Source: Deltaproteobacteria bacterium
GTDB lineage: Bacteria > Myxococcota > Kuafuiibacteriia > Kuafuiibacteriales > Kuafuiibacteriaceae
NCBI GenBank assembly: GCA_020632995.1
Contig: JACKEN010000025.1
Location: 1-64,000, forward strand
Direction: 5' to 3'
DNA: 64,000 nt
Shown here: piece by piece, positions 53,685-62,856 of the stretch
Layout: every line of letters starts with the position of its first letter
Position numbering within the stretch: the stretch's first letter is position 1
Program-made: the position numbers and the translations under genes
Notes under the pieces: model-generated
What the model saw: only the letters and a program-made list of their open reading frames with translations
Told to the model about the DNA's origin: nothing
Database searches by the model: none

Positions 53685-56090
53685 CTAGAACTGCAGCTCG
53701 ATCGTGTCCGACCCCGAGCGAGGCACGTTCACGGTGATCGTCTTGTTCACCTTCGCCTCGTCGTTCCTCACCTGGAGCTGGACCTTCCCCACCGGCAGGT
53801 TGGCCTGCACCGGGGTGGTGCCGATCCGCTGACCGTTGTAGTAGACGTTGGCCCAGGTGCCGTACGGCGTCCGCAACATGACCTTCCGCCGCGTCACGGT
53901 GCGCGGGGCCGGCCGGCGGCCGCGGGCCTCCTCGAGGGTCGCGGCGATGGTGCGGGACGCGTCGTCCGGCGCCAGCTTCACCCGCTCCTCGAAGGCCTCG
54001 TAGCCGTCCAGCTCCACCCGGACCAGGATCTCCTCGCCCAGGGGCAGGCCCTGCACGCTCACCGTGCCCTGGCCGCGGTCCTTGCCGTCCACCAGGACCT
54101 TGGCCTCCACCGGGGTCGGCCGCACCACCAGGCTGCCGCTGGTGGCGAGGAGCCGCTCTTCGAGGGTCAGGGTCGAGCCCTCGAGGGGCATGAACGTCTT
54201 CTTCAGGGGCTCGTAGCCCGGGAGCTCCAGCTCCACCGTCAGGGCCTGGCCCACCGGCACGCGCAGGTTGGCCGGCGTGACCTGGGTCTGCTCGACCCCG
54301 TTCAGCAACACCCGCGCGCCCTCGGGCATGCTCACCACGGTGAGGGGCACGTCCACCACCGTGGCGGTGCCCTTGCGCACCACCACCAACGCGGCCACCA
54401 CCACCAGCAGCGCGACCACCAGGAGCGCGCCGGCCACGTAGTTCATCTTGGAGCTGCGCGGAGGATCGCCCTGCGCCGCGGGATCCTGCGGCCCGATGGG
54501 GACCACCAGCTGATCCTGGCTCTCTCCGTAGGGGGACGGGTACATGGGGTGCGAGGGTGCCCCGCGCACCGGCGCCATCTGCGGCATCACCGGGAGCTGC
54601 TTGGGGAGCGGGCTGCGCCCCGGGCCCGGCGGCGTCTGCACCTGTGGCTCGTTCTCCAGCACGTCCAGCGAGTTCTGGCTGGGCATGGTGGTGGCGAAGG
54701 CCTCCTCGTCCTCGTCCTCCGTCCCCAGACGCAGGTTGGCCTGCATCACCAGCGGCTGCTCCACCGTGTCGTGGGCCCCGTGGATGCCGCTCGGCACCTC
54801 GGTCGGGGTGGTCGGGTCCTGCGCGTCGGAGGAGCGCGGGGTCTCCATCGTGCTGGAGTCCGCGCGCAAGCCCTCCTGCGAGGGCAGGCTGTCATGCGAC
54901 TTCGCGGTCTGGGGCTCGGCGTCGTCGAGGGTGAACAGGCGCGGCTTGGCCATCGCCGGATCCACCGGCGCCATCTTCATGATGGTGGGGGCGTCGAAGT
55001 CCTCGGTCTCCTCGAGGGTGCCGGCGGCCGGGATCGACTCCTCGGTGACCCGCTCGTGCACGCTCCGGGGCTTCTTGGCCTCGATGCCCGGCAGGTTGAT
55101 CTGCCCGGGCTCCACCGCCCCCGGCTGGGTGCGGGCCCGCTCCGGGAACAGCTCGCCGAGCAGGTTCGCCACCGCCGAGTCGCCCGCCGCCATGTCCTTT
55201 CGGGCGTGGGTGAGCTCGAGCGCGTACTCGGTGACCGCGTCGGCCAGGGCCTGCGCGCTCGGGTAGCGCTGGGCCGGATCCTTGGCCAGGGCCCTCAGGC
55301 AGATCTCGTCCAGCCGCCGGGACACCGGCGCGCCCCGCTCCGAGGGCGCGGGCACGTTGCGGTGGAGGACGTTCTCGATCGTGTCCACCGCCGAGGACCC
55401 CGCGAAGGGGTTCTCACCCACGAGCAGCTCATAGAGCAGCACCCCCACCGAGAACACGTCGACGCGAGCGTCGATGGGCTTCTCCTGCAGGCGCTCCGGC
55501 GCCATGTAGGCGTACTTGCCCTTCACGATCCCCGCCGCGGTCTGGTGCAGGCGCTCCGCCGCGGTGGCGATGCCGAAGTCGGTGATCTTCACCTCGCCCT
55601 CGAACGAGAGCAGGACGTTCTGCGGGGAGATGTCCCGGTGCACGATGTTCAGGGGCTTGCCCCCGGCGCCGGTGCGGGTGTGGGCGAAGTGCAAGCCCTT
55701 GGACACCTCGGCCACCAGGTACAAGGCCATCGGGACCTCGATCCAGCGGCCCTGGCCGGCGATGCGCTCGTACAGGTCGTAGAGGTTGACGCCATGCACG
55801 TACTCCATGGCGATGAAGTAGGTGTCACCCTCGCTGTCGAGATCGAAGACCTGCACGATGTTGCGGTGGTGCAGGTGCATCGCGATCCGCGCCTCGTCGA
55901 TGAACATGTTCACGAACTCGGGATCGCGGGTGAAGTTGGCGTGGATGAGCTTCACCGCCACCAGGCGCTGGAAACCCATGGCCCCCACCGCCTTGGCCAG
56001 GAAGACCTCCGCCATGCCGCCGCTGGCGATACGGTTGATCACCTGGTAGCGGCCAAGCGTCGGGAAGTCTTCGGGCTGAGGTGAGCTCAT
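53685..56090 (-). CDS. Ser/Thr protein kinase with PEGA domains
   Basis: 801 residues from ATG 56090. The N-terminal kinase has an ASGGMAEVFLAK loop, the VAVKLI lysine, HRDISPQNV (Ser instead of the usual Lys after HRD), DFGIA and a GKYAYMAPERL activation segment. A long acidic, Pro/Gln-rich linker (about 300-540) follows, then a membrane helix (about 550-573) and two to three PEGA-type domains with the PTPVEAKVLVDGKDRGQG motif. PEGA domains bind surface or wall polymers, so it may sense the envelope. The frame upstream of 56090 is open but not protein-like. Confidence 0.92.
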   Translation of the reverse strand: MSSPQPEDFPTLGRYQVINRIASGGMAEVFLAKAVGAMGFQRLVAVKLIHANFTRDPEFVNMFIDEARIAMHLHHRNIVQVFDLDSEGDTYFIAMEYVHGVNLYDLYERIAGQGRWIEVPMALYLVAEVSKGLHFAHTRTGAGGKPLNIVHRDISPQNVLLSFEGEVKITDFGIATAAERLHQTAAGIVKGKYAYMAPERLQEKPIDARVDVFSVGVLLYELLVGENPFAGSSAVDTIENVLHRNVPAPSERGAPVSRRLDEICLRALAKDPAQRYPSAQALADAVTEYALELTHARKDMAAGDSAVANLLGELFPERARTQPGAVEPGQINLPGIEAKKPRSVHERVTEESIPAAGTLEETEDFDAPTIMKMAPVDPAMAKPRLFTLDDAEPQTAKSHDSLPSQEGLRADSSTMETPRSSDAQDPTTPTEVPSGIHGAHDTVEQPLVMQANLRLGTEDEDEEAFATTMPSQNSLDVLENEPQVQTPPGPGRSPLPKQLPVMPQMAPVRGAPSHPMYPSPYGESQDQLVVPIGPQDPAAQGDPPRSSKMNYVAGALLVVALLVVVAALVVVRKGTATVVDVPLTVVSMPEGARVLLNGVEQTQVTPANLRVPVGQALTVELELPGYEPLKKTFMPLEGSTLTLEERLLATSGSLVVRPTPVEAKVLVDGKDRGQGTVSVQGLPLGEEILVRVELDGYEAFEERVKLAPDDASRTIAATLEEARGRRPAPRTVTRRKVMLRTPYGTWANVYYNGQRIGTTPVQANLPVGKVQLQVRNDEAKVNKTITVNVPRSGSDTIELQF

Positions 56091-57081
56091 CGCGGATCGG
56101 CGGCCATCGGACGTACGAAATCCTGGGCGGTGAATCGTAGAACGGCCCCCGGTCCGTCGCAAGGTGATGCTCCCTTCGCGACGGCGACGGCGGATGGGGC
56201 AACGGGAGCGCGGCGCGTCTGCGATCGAGGGCGGTGAGCAGCGCCGACGTGCCCGTCTCAAAGGAGGAAGCCCGCTCCCACCGACTCCTGAGCCGACCCG
56301 GTCGGTAGGACTTTTCCTATTGATTCCAGATGGTTGACGGCGAGCGGAGCCGAGATGTGGGCCACCGCCCCACCCGTCGCCCCCGCGCTGGCTCGAGGCG
56401 CTGCAGCGTCCACACGGTGAAGCGACACGCCAACGCCCGGCGGTCGCCGCGTTGGCGGGCCTCCTCGGCCGACCCACCCGATCCAAGGGGATCGCTCGCG
56501 GCCCCGGCCTCGACGCGCGAGCGGTGGTCCGTCGGCATGGGCAAGCCGCCCTGCGGTTTCGGCGGCTCGCCGCCTGTCGACCGTGGCCGGAGGGGACCTC
56601 CCGGCGCGCGGTGCGCAGCCTGGCCTGCGCCGCTCCCGACTCGACCGGGCCCTGGCAGGTTCTGGTCGGATTCACGAGGGCCTCGCGATCTCTGCCAGGC
56701 TCGGTGTCAAGGATTTTTTTCGAAGGAAATTCAGCACCAAAGGTAATGTTACGTGTTGGAAGCACCCCGTTCCCGTTTCGGAGTCGCTCCCTGCGAGCTG
56801 TTCTCAACTAGCCGATCCGTCCACGCTGGCCGCTCTCGCGGTCAGATTCGGGTGGTGCGCTCTGCGCGATGACGCGATCGAGGTCCGAGATCCACCGCAA
56901 GCTGTCTTGCCGACCGTCACTCATTCGAAACGGTTCTTGCAGATCGCTCATGCGAGCGATTAGTCGAGGTCAACACAGCGATCCACGATGATATCGCGAC
57001 GAAACAGCCGAGTGCGTCAATTGACCGCGTTGATTGATTGTCAGCCTTTGCGGCCGTAAGCGTGCCTGCAGGAGGCAGCTC
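56091..57081. other. gene-poor stretch of about 990 bp before the cytochrome gene
   Basis: No confident gene. On the plus strand a ~480-base frame (56341-56811, ending TAG) reads as plausible protein but has no start with a ribosome-binding site and its codon use is less extreme, so it may be a decayed gene. The right part (from about 56700) is less GC-rich and holds regulatory-looking repeats. Confidence 0.4.
56943..57027 (+). promoter_or_regulatory. palindromes and candidate promoter upstream of the decaheme gene
   Basis: ATCGCTC/GAGCGAT are perfect 7-base arms around ATGC (56943-56960), and GTCAATTGAC (57016-57025) is a perfect 10-bp palindrome. TTGACC at 57021-57026 could be a -35 box, with no clear -10. 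Two dyads before a gene that should respond to electron-acceptor conditions suggest a bound regulator. Confidence 0.35.
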
Positions 57082-59781
57082 ATGCGTACCATCCAACGCG
57101 CTCTTCTCATCACATCCATCGGGCTATTCGCCTGTACCGGTTCCGAGGGCCCCGCCGGGCCCACCGGCGCCACCGGTCCTGCGGGCCCAGCGGGCGCCAC
57201 CGGGACCAACGGCACCGATGGCACCGACGGGACCGGTTGCACGGTCACCGACAACAACGACGGCACGTACACCGTCGACTGCAACGGCGAGGTCGTCACC
57301 CTGAACGACGGCACCCCCGGTGCGGGATGCACCATCGTCGACAACGGGGACAGCACCTATACGGTGACCTGCGGCGACACCACCACGACCATTCGTGACG
57401 GCGCGGACGTCGATCCCACCACCCTCGAGGACATCCTCGCCAAGCTGGACGAGGCCTCGAACGTGGAGCCTGAGAGCTGCGCGATCTGCCACTCGAACTC
57501 GTCCGAGGTCCACCAGGGCGTCTACAACCAGTACGCCGACCAGACCGAGCTCGCCATGGTGATCACCAGCGTCGTCAGCACCCCGAACCCGGCGTGCACC
57601 GCGGGCACCGGCTGCTATGACGGCACCTGCGACACCGGCAACGTCTGCCAGGGTGAGTGGGCGGCCACGATGACCTTCACCATCACCAAGAACGGCCTGC
57701 CCTACCTCGACGTCGCCGGCCTGCCCCAGCTCGAGCAGAAGACCTTCCTCACCGCGCACTGGGACGGCACGCAGTTCGACGCGGGCGGCCTCTACTTCGG
57801 TGACGTCACCCCGACCGCGACCCCCGGCGTATACACCGCCGTCGCGGCGCCCGGCGCGCAGCGCCGCGCCCTCCCGTGGGATCCCGCGGGCACCGACGCC
57901 TTCGTGTACGCGTACATCGCGGACAACCTGCTGGACACCGAGAGCGGCGGCCACGTGAGCATGTACGATGACGTTGCGAGCGCCTCCTTCACGAACAACG
58001 TCAACGGCATCGCCGACTTCACCTCGTCCGTGAACGTCTCCGGCTGCGAGAAGTGCCACGGCGCCCCCTACATGAAGCACGGCTACCGTGACCCGGTGGT
58101 CGCCGGCCTCGGCGACTTCGTCTCCTGCAAGGCCTGCCACTGGGACACCCGGACCGGCAGCCACGTGGACTGGCAGATCCTGGTCGACGACCCGCTGCGC
58201 TACGCCGAGATTCACGAGGGTTCGGCCGTCACCACCGAAGAGCGCACGATGTACGCTTACAAGGCGACCATCATGAACGACACCCATATGTCGCACGCGA
58301 TGGAGTTCCCGTACCCGCAGTCGATGGCCAACTGCACCACCTGCCACGAGGGCAAGCTCAGCATGATCCAGGTCGACGCGAACTTCACGCGTGCGACCTG
58401 CCGCTCCTGCCACGCCCTGACCGGCGACGCGACCTACGGCACCGCCGCCAAGTCCATGCAGGGCATCTGGACGGCGGCCGGCGTCGGTGGCATCCACCAG
58501 ATCTCCTGGTTCACCGACTCCAACGCGATGGAGTGCAACCTCGCCTGCCACACCACCGGCGGCGCGGCCACCACCAAGATGGCGGACCTGCACAACGGCG
58601 GCTTCGACCCGAAGGTCTACTCGCAGGGCGGCGCAGCCAAGTATCCTGAGGTCTTCGTCACGCAGCTCGACAGCGCGACCTGGGACTCGACGGCCAACAC
58701 CCTCAACGTGACCTTCAGCTCGACCGAGGTGGGCGGCGCGGCCACCGTGCCGAACATCGACGTCTCCGACATCGTCCCGAGCATCGAGATCGCCCTGTAC
58801 GGCTTCGACACCAAGGACTTCATCGTCGACCCGCACGGCCGCGACTCCAGCAACAACCGGCTGCTCGAGTTCACCGTCGACGGGGTCGCGACGCACCCGC
58901 GCTTCACCGTCAACTCGGCGGCAGCGGGGGCCTGGGACGTCACCGCGGACCTCTCGATGTGGGCCGACATGTTCGCCGACGGCACCATCCGCCGGGCCGA
59001 GATCAGCATCCTGCCCGCGCTGACCCAGGTCGTGGGTGAGGCCGACGTCAACGTCGGAACCTGCTCGCCTGCCTGCGCGCGCGGCTCCTACTGCAACTCG
59101 GCTGACACCTGCGTGGTGGCCGACGACGTCATCCTCGCCACGGTTGCGCCGTCGCGGACCTTCGACTTCACCGCCAACGCCTTCGACGACGCGTTCTATG
59201 ACGACCTGGTCGACGTCCAGAAGTGCAACGACTGCCACGAGTCGCTCGCGACGACGTTCCACTCACCGAACCGTGGTGGCAACTTGCGGGTCTGCCGCAG
59301 CTGCCACAACACGCTGAGCGGCGGGTCGCACCTGGAGCTGCAGTCGCGCTCCATCGACTCCTACGTCCACGCGATCCACTCGTTCCAGCCCTTCGACATC
59401 GGCGACATCGACTTCACCGACCCGGTGGAGAAGACCCGGTACGACCTGCACATCGAGCACGTCTTCCCGAACTTCACCGCGAAGAACTGCGAGTCCTGCC
59501 ACCTGCCCGGGAAGTACAACGTCCCGGATCAGTCCAAGTCGCTGCCCGGCAAGCTGTCCGGCTCCGACACCGTGGCGGGCCGCTCGCTGAGCATCTCGGC
59601 GGTGGACACCGGCCCCGGTGCCCGTGCCTGTGGCGCCTGCCACCGCGCTCGGATGCTGAACGAGGGTCAGACCGGCAAGATCGTGTCGTTCTACCAGCAC
59701 ACCAAGGACAACGGCTACCTGGTGGAGGACGCCACGGGCGTGCTCGACACCATCATCGCCAAGATCATGTCCTTCTTCTAG
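57082..59781 (+). CDS. decaheme OmcA/MtrC-like outer-surface cytochrome lipoprotein
   Basis: 899 residues. Lipoprotein signal MRTIQRALLITSIGLFAC (Cys18). A collagen-like Gly-X-Y stretch follows (GPAGPTGATGPAGPAGATG, about 24-50). Haem motifs: CAICH (133), CEKCH (322), CKACH (349), CTTCH (418), CRSCH (440), CNLACH (485, a CX3CH form), CNDCH (715), CRSCH (738), CESCH (803) and CGACH (850). That gives ten possible haems, with beta-rich parts at ~140-320 and ~500-710. Ten haems plus alternating beta domains match the OmcA/MtrC family, which moves electrons from the cell surface to minerals or other acceptors. No mtrA/mtrB-like partner is in view. GGAGG at 57071 is its Shine-Dalgarno. Confidence 0.88.
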   Translation: MRTIQRALLITSIGLFACTGSEGPAGPTGATGPAGPAGATGTNGTDGTDGTGCTVTDNNDGTYTVDCNGEVVTLNDGTPGAGCTIVDNGDSTYTVTCGDTTTTIRDGADVDPTTLEDILAKLDEASNVEPESCAICHSNSSEVHQGVYNQYADQTELAMVITSVVSTPNPACTAGTGCYDGTCDTGNVCQGEWAATMTFTITKNGLPYLDVAGLPQLEQKTFLTAHWDGTQFDAGGLYFGDVTPTATPGVYTAVAAPGAQRRALPWDPAGTDAFVYAYIADNLLDTESGGHVSMYDDVASASFTNNVNGIADFTSSVNVSGCEKCHGAPYMKHGYRDPVVAGLGDFVSCKACHWDTRTGSHVDWQILVDDPLRYAEIHEGSAVTTEERTMYAYKATIMNDTHMSHAMEFPYPQSMANCTTCHEGKLSMIQVDANFTRATCRSCHALTGDATYGTAAKSMQGIWTAAGVGGIHQISWFTDSNAMECNLACHTTGGAATTKMADLHNGGFDPKVYSQGGAAKYPEVFVTQLDSATWDSTANTLNVTFSSTEVGGAATVPNIDVSDIVPSIEIALYGFDTKDFIVDPHGRDSSNNRLLEFTVDGVATHPRFTVNSAAAGAWDVTADLSMWADMFADGTIRRAEISILPALTQVVGEADVNVGTCSPACARGSYCNSADTCVVADDVILATVAPSRTFDFTANAFDDAFYDDLVDVQKCNDCHESLATTFHSPNRGGNLRVCRSCHNTLSGGSHLELQSRSIDSYVHAIHSFQPFDIGDIDFTDPVEKTRYDLHIEHVFPNFTAKNCESCHLPGKYNVPDQSKSLPGKLSGSDTVAGRSLSISAVDTGPGARACGACHRARMLNEGQTGKIVSFYQHTKDNGYLVEDATGVLDTIIAKIMSFF

Positions 59782-59795
59782 GACCCGTGGCGGCC

Positions 59796-59840
59796 GGCCG
59801 GTGACGTAGCCTGACTGACCTCCCAGGCTACTCGCCGGCC
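59796..59840 (+). terminator. long hairpin after the cytochrome gene
   Basis: Inner arms GTAGCCTG (59806-59813) and CAGGCTAC (59824-59831) are perfect; outer arms GGCCGG and CCGGCC extend it after a small internal loop. No T-tract follows. It lies 15 bp after the stop, so it is a likely terminator or 3' stabiliser. Confidence 0.55.
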
Positions 59841-59902
59841 GAGCCCGTCCCCTCCCCCACATCCCACCGGCGCGACCGCCCGATTCTGCTATCGTCCGGC
59901 CA

Positions 59903-60595
59903 ATGGAGCTGGAGCCCTCGGTCGAGCGCGCGCTGAAGCAAGCGGGCGCCGCGGCGCTGACCTTCAACGCCCCGCTGGGGCGCCCGCGCGCCGACCACAT
60001 CGCGGGCTTCTTGGCGCGGGCCGGGGGCTCGGTGGTGGACCTCGGGTGCGGCGCTGGGGCGCTGGCGACCCTGATCGCCGAGCGGAGCCCCGGCACCCAG
60101 GTCCTGGGCCTCGACCTGGACCCCACCCTGATCATGCGGGCCAAGCGCGCCGCCGGTCTGCAGGACTGCCTGCGTTTCGAAGTAGCCGATGTCACCACCT
60201 GGCCCGGCGTCGCCGACGCAGCGGTGTGCATCGGCGCGTCCCACGCCTTCGGGGGCAGCGCAGCGATGTTCCGCTGGCTCTCCGAACGCGTCGGCGCCGC
60301 GGTGGTCGGCGACGGGATCTGGTGGCGCGATCCCGATCCCGAGAACCTCGAGCGCCTCGGCCCGATGCCGCGCGGCGTCGACGCGCTGGCCGCCCTTGCG
60401 GAGGCCGAGGGCTGGCGGGTAGAGCACCGCGACGTCTCAACCCTCGAGGAGTGGGACGAGTTCGAGCTCGGGTGGATCGGCGGCGTGCGCGCGGTGGGGA
60501 GCGAGGAGGCGCACGCTTTCGCGGCGATGCGGAGCGCGCAGTACCAGCGCTACCGCGGCGTCCTGGGCTTCGGCTGGCTGTACCTCGGCCGCTGA
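59903..60595 (+). CDS. SAM-dependent methyltransferase
   Basis: A 230-residue class I methyltransferase with the SAM-binding motif VVDLGCGAGALATLIAE, the acidic motif LGLDLDPTLI, and a motif IV-like DAAVCIGASHAFGG. The specific substrate is not readable from sequence. There is no signal peptide. It is convergent with the permease gene, four bp apart. Confidence 0.88.
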   Translation: MELEPSVERALKQAGAAALTFNAPLGRPRADHIAGFLARAGGSVVDLGCGAGALATLIAERSPGTQVLGLDLDPTLIMRAKRAAGLQDCLRFEVADVTTWPGVADAAVCIGASHAFGGSAAMFRWLSERVGAAVVGDGIWWRDPDPENLERLGPMPRGVDALAALAEAEGWRVEHRDVSTLEEWDEFELGWIGGVRAVGSEEAHAFAAMRSAQYQRYRGVLGFGWLYLGR

Positions 60596-60599
60596 CCGC

Positions 60600-61946
60600 T
60601 CACAGCACCGCGAGCACGTAGGCGGTGGCCAGCACCAGCTGCACCAGGGCGAAGGGCGCCGCCTTCTTCACGAAGCCCCCGAAGGTCATGGGGAGCTTGT
60701 TCTTGTGGATGATCGCCACCGCCACCAGGGTGGAGGCGGAGCCGATGGGGGTGAAGTTGCCACCCAGGTTGCACCCGAAGATCGTGGCCCACCACAGGTT
60801 CGAGTCGGCGGGGGTGGGCGGGGTCATGCCGCCCAGGATCTTGGCCAGCACCGCGGCCAGGGGCACGTTGTCGGTCACGCTGCTGGCAAGGGAGCCTGCC
60901 CAGAGCAGCGCGGCCGGCCCCACCGTCTCGCCCAGCCCGATGAGGCCGCCCAGGCCCTGGCCGATGAGCCGCAGCACCTGGGCGTGCTCCATGACGTGGA
61001 TGACGATGAACAGGTAGGTGAAGAAGAGGAGCAGGTCCCAGTCGATGGCCACGTAGGCCTTCTCGGGCTCGCTCTTGATCCGGACGAGGGCGACGACCGC
61101 GAAGCCCATCGCCACGAAGCCCATCCCGAGGTCCGAGATCAGCGGGGTCACCGACGCGGTGGCGATGCCGAGGATGAAGAGCCCGAGCAGGGTCCACGAG
61201 AAGCCGAAGTAGGCCCGGGAGCGCACGCTCTCGGACTCGTCGAAGGAGCCCACGAGCTCGAGCGCCTCCTTCTGCTCCGCCTCCGAGCCCAGCCGCGTGA
61301 TGCTGAAGACCCGCTGGGCCATGAACACGGTGGCCACGGTGGCGACCGCCACGAAGGGCGCGGCGGTGTAGAAGAACTCCGCGAAGTGGATCCCGGCCGC
61401 GGTGCCCACGATGATGTTGGGGATGGAGCTGATGAGGGTGAGGAGCCCGCCCACGTTGGTCAGCAGGCCCTCCGTCAACAGGAACCCCAAGAGCAGGCCC
61501 TCCTTCCCCAGCTTCTTGAGCGAGACCGCGGAGAGCGAGCCCACGATGATCATCGCGGTGACGTTGTTCAGCACGGCCGAGAACACCACCGTGATGCCCG
61601 CGTAGTACCAGAGCAGGCGCACCGGATCCCCGCCCGAGAGCTTGGTGAGCTTGATCGCGGTCCACGCGAAGATCCCGGAGCGCGCGGTGACGTCGATGAA
61701 GAGGCTCGAGCCGAAGATGATGACGATGACCGACCAGTCGATCATCGGGATGTAGATCGGCAGGCCGTTCTCGGGCGGGTGGATGAGGTGCAGCCCGTCC
61801 CCCAAGAGGAGCACCACCACCGCGAAGACGCCGGTGATCACCGACTTCTTGGCGTGGAGCTTCTCCTCCAGGGCCAGGGCCGCGATCATGGCCACCAGCA
61901 GGGCGAGGAACAGGAGGGTCGTCGACAGCGGTACCGAGCCGTGCAT
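60600..61946 (-). CDS. ArsB/NhaD-family ion permease
   Basis: A 448-residue protein with about 11-12 helices. Features are the two inverted repeats of the ArsB/NhaD ('citrate transporter-like') superfamily: NNVTAMIIVGSL and GGLLTLISSIPNIIVGTAAG in the first half, DNVPLAAVLAKILGG and GGNFTPIGSASTLVAVAII in the second. Likely a Na+/H+ antiporter or anion permease; an arsenite role is possible but no ars gene is near. It follows a USP-like gene on the same strand by 9 bp, so they are probably one operon. Confidence 0.88.
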   Translation of the reverse strand: MHGSVPLSTTLLFLALLVAMIAALALEEKLHAKKSVITGVFAVVVLLLGDGLHLIHPPENGLPIYIPMIDWSVIVIIFGSSLFIDVTARSGIFAWTAIKLTKLSGGDPVRLLWYYAGITVVFSAVLNNVTAMIIVGSLSAVSLKKLGKEGLLLGFLLTEGLLTNVGGLLTLISSIPNIIVGTAAGIHFAEFFYTAAPFVAVATVATVFMAQRVFSITRLGSEAEQKEALELVGSFDESESVRSRAYFGFSWTLLGLFILGIATASVTPLISDLGMGFVAMGFAVVALVRIKSEPEKAYVAIDWDLLLFFTYLFIVIHVMEHAQVLRLIGQGLGGLIGLGETVGPAALLWAGSLASSVTDNVPLAAVLAKILGGMTPPTPADSNLWWATIFGCNLGGNFTPIGSASTLVAVAIIHKNKLPMTFGGFVKKAAPFALVQLVLATAYVLAVL

Positions 61947-61955
61947 GGTGGCGCC

Positions 61956-62804
61956 TCAGAGGAGCAGGAGCGGCTTGTCGAGCAGCTCCACCGCGAGGGA
62001 GTAGGCCTTGCCCGCCATCGCGAGCTGGTCCTGGTCCTTGGTGTTCATCACCACCACGTCGCAGGCCTCGTCCTCCGCTATCGCCCGGACGTCCCGGACG
62101 GTGTGCCCGCGCCGGATCAGCGTCTTCAGCTGCACCTCGGGGTGCTCCTTCTGCAGGATATCCTGCACCGCCTCCGCGTAGTCCTTGGCCTCACTCAACA
62201 GGCGCGCCTCGATCGCGGTCTCGGCCAGCTCGGTGTCCAGCCCGGGGATCTTCGAGATGGCGTCCAGGTACCGCGCGAACACCCGGTCGTCCTCGATGTG
62301 CACGAGCTGCAGGCAGCCGCCCGACTCCACCAGGCGCAGGCCCCAGCTCACGAGGGCGTCCTGCCCCACCAGGTGGTCCGTCAGCACCATGACCCGGTCG
62401 GTGTTGGTGAGGGCCGCCTCGAAGTTGGGCCGGGTGGGGCTCGGCAACAGGAGCACCGGGGTGGTGGTGGCCTGGGTCAGCATGTCCACGTAGCTCCCGA
62501 GGGTGTGGGGGAGGTCCTTCTCCGCCTCGAACAGGCTCCGGAAGGTCACGATCAGGTCCGGCCGCTCCGCCTCCAGCTTCCCGAGGAGCCCGCGGATCCC
62601 GTAGTAGTCGCCCCGGGCCAGGGTCACGTACTCAGCCCCGTCCAAGACCCGCAGGAAGCCTTGCACCTGGGCGCCGAGCCCGGCCGCCGGCTCGGGCTCG
62701 AGATCGGTGACCACCAGCACCCGGCGCACCGAGGGCCGGACCAGCTTGGGCATCACCCGCACCGCGGCCCGGAACTGGGACTCGATGACGTCGAAGTCGA
62801 GCAC
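61956..62804 (-). CDS. USP-like two-domain protein partnered with the permease
   Basis: A 282-residue protein with two Rossmann-like halves resembling universal stress proteins: VRRVLVVTDLEPEPAAGLG and PDLIVTFRSLFEAEKDLP in the first, NTDRVMVLTDHLVGQDALVSWGL and CDVVVMNTKDQDQLAMAG in the second. Nucleotide-binding glycines are poorly conserved. It is 9 bp upstream of the ArsB/NhaD-type gene, as USP proteins often are near transporters they regulate. The function is inferred from context. Confidence 0.72.
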   Translation of the reverse strand: MLDFDVIESQFRAAVRVMPKLVRPSVRRVLVVTDLEPEPAAGLGAQVQGFLRVLDGAEYVTLARGDYYGIRGLLGKLEAERPDLIVTFRSLFEAEKDLPHTLGSYVDMLTQATTTPVLLLPSPTRPNFEAALTNTDRVMVLTDHLVGQDALVSWGLRLVESGGCLQLVHIEDDRVFARYLDAISKIPGLDTELAETAIEARLLSEAKDYAEAVQDILQKEHPEVQLKTLIRRGHTVRDVRAIAEDEACDVVVMNTKDQDQLAMAGKAYSLAVELLDKPLLLL

Positions 62805-62856
62805 ACCGAAGGGCTAGGGCGTTTCGCACCCCACCGCAACCTGCTATGCCCCAGGC

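Noticed and set aside
56330..56811. Possible genes in the gap before the decaheme gene
   Set aside because: Several frames are open but none has a ribosome-binding site plus a recognisable protein pattern; listed as a gene-poor stretch with a possible decayed frame.
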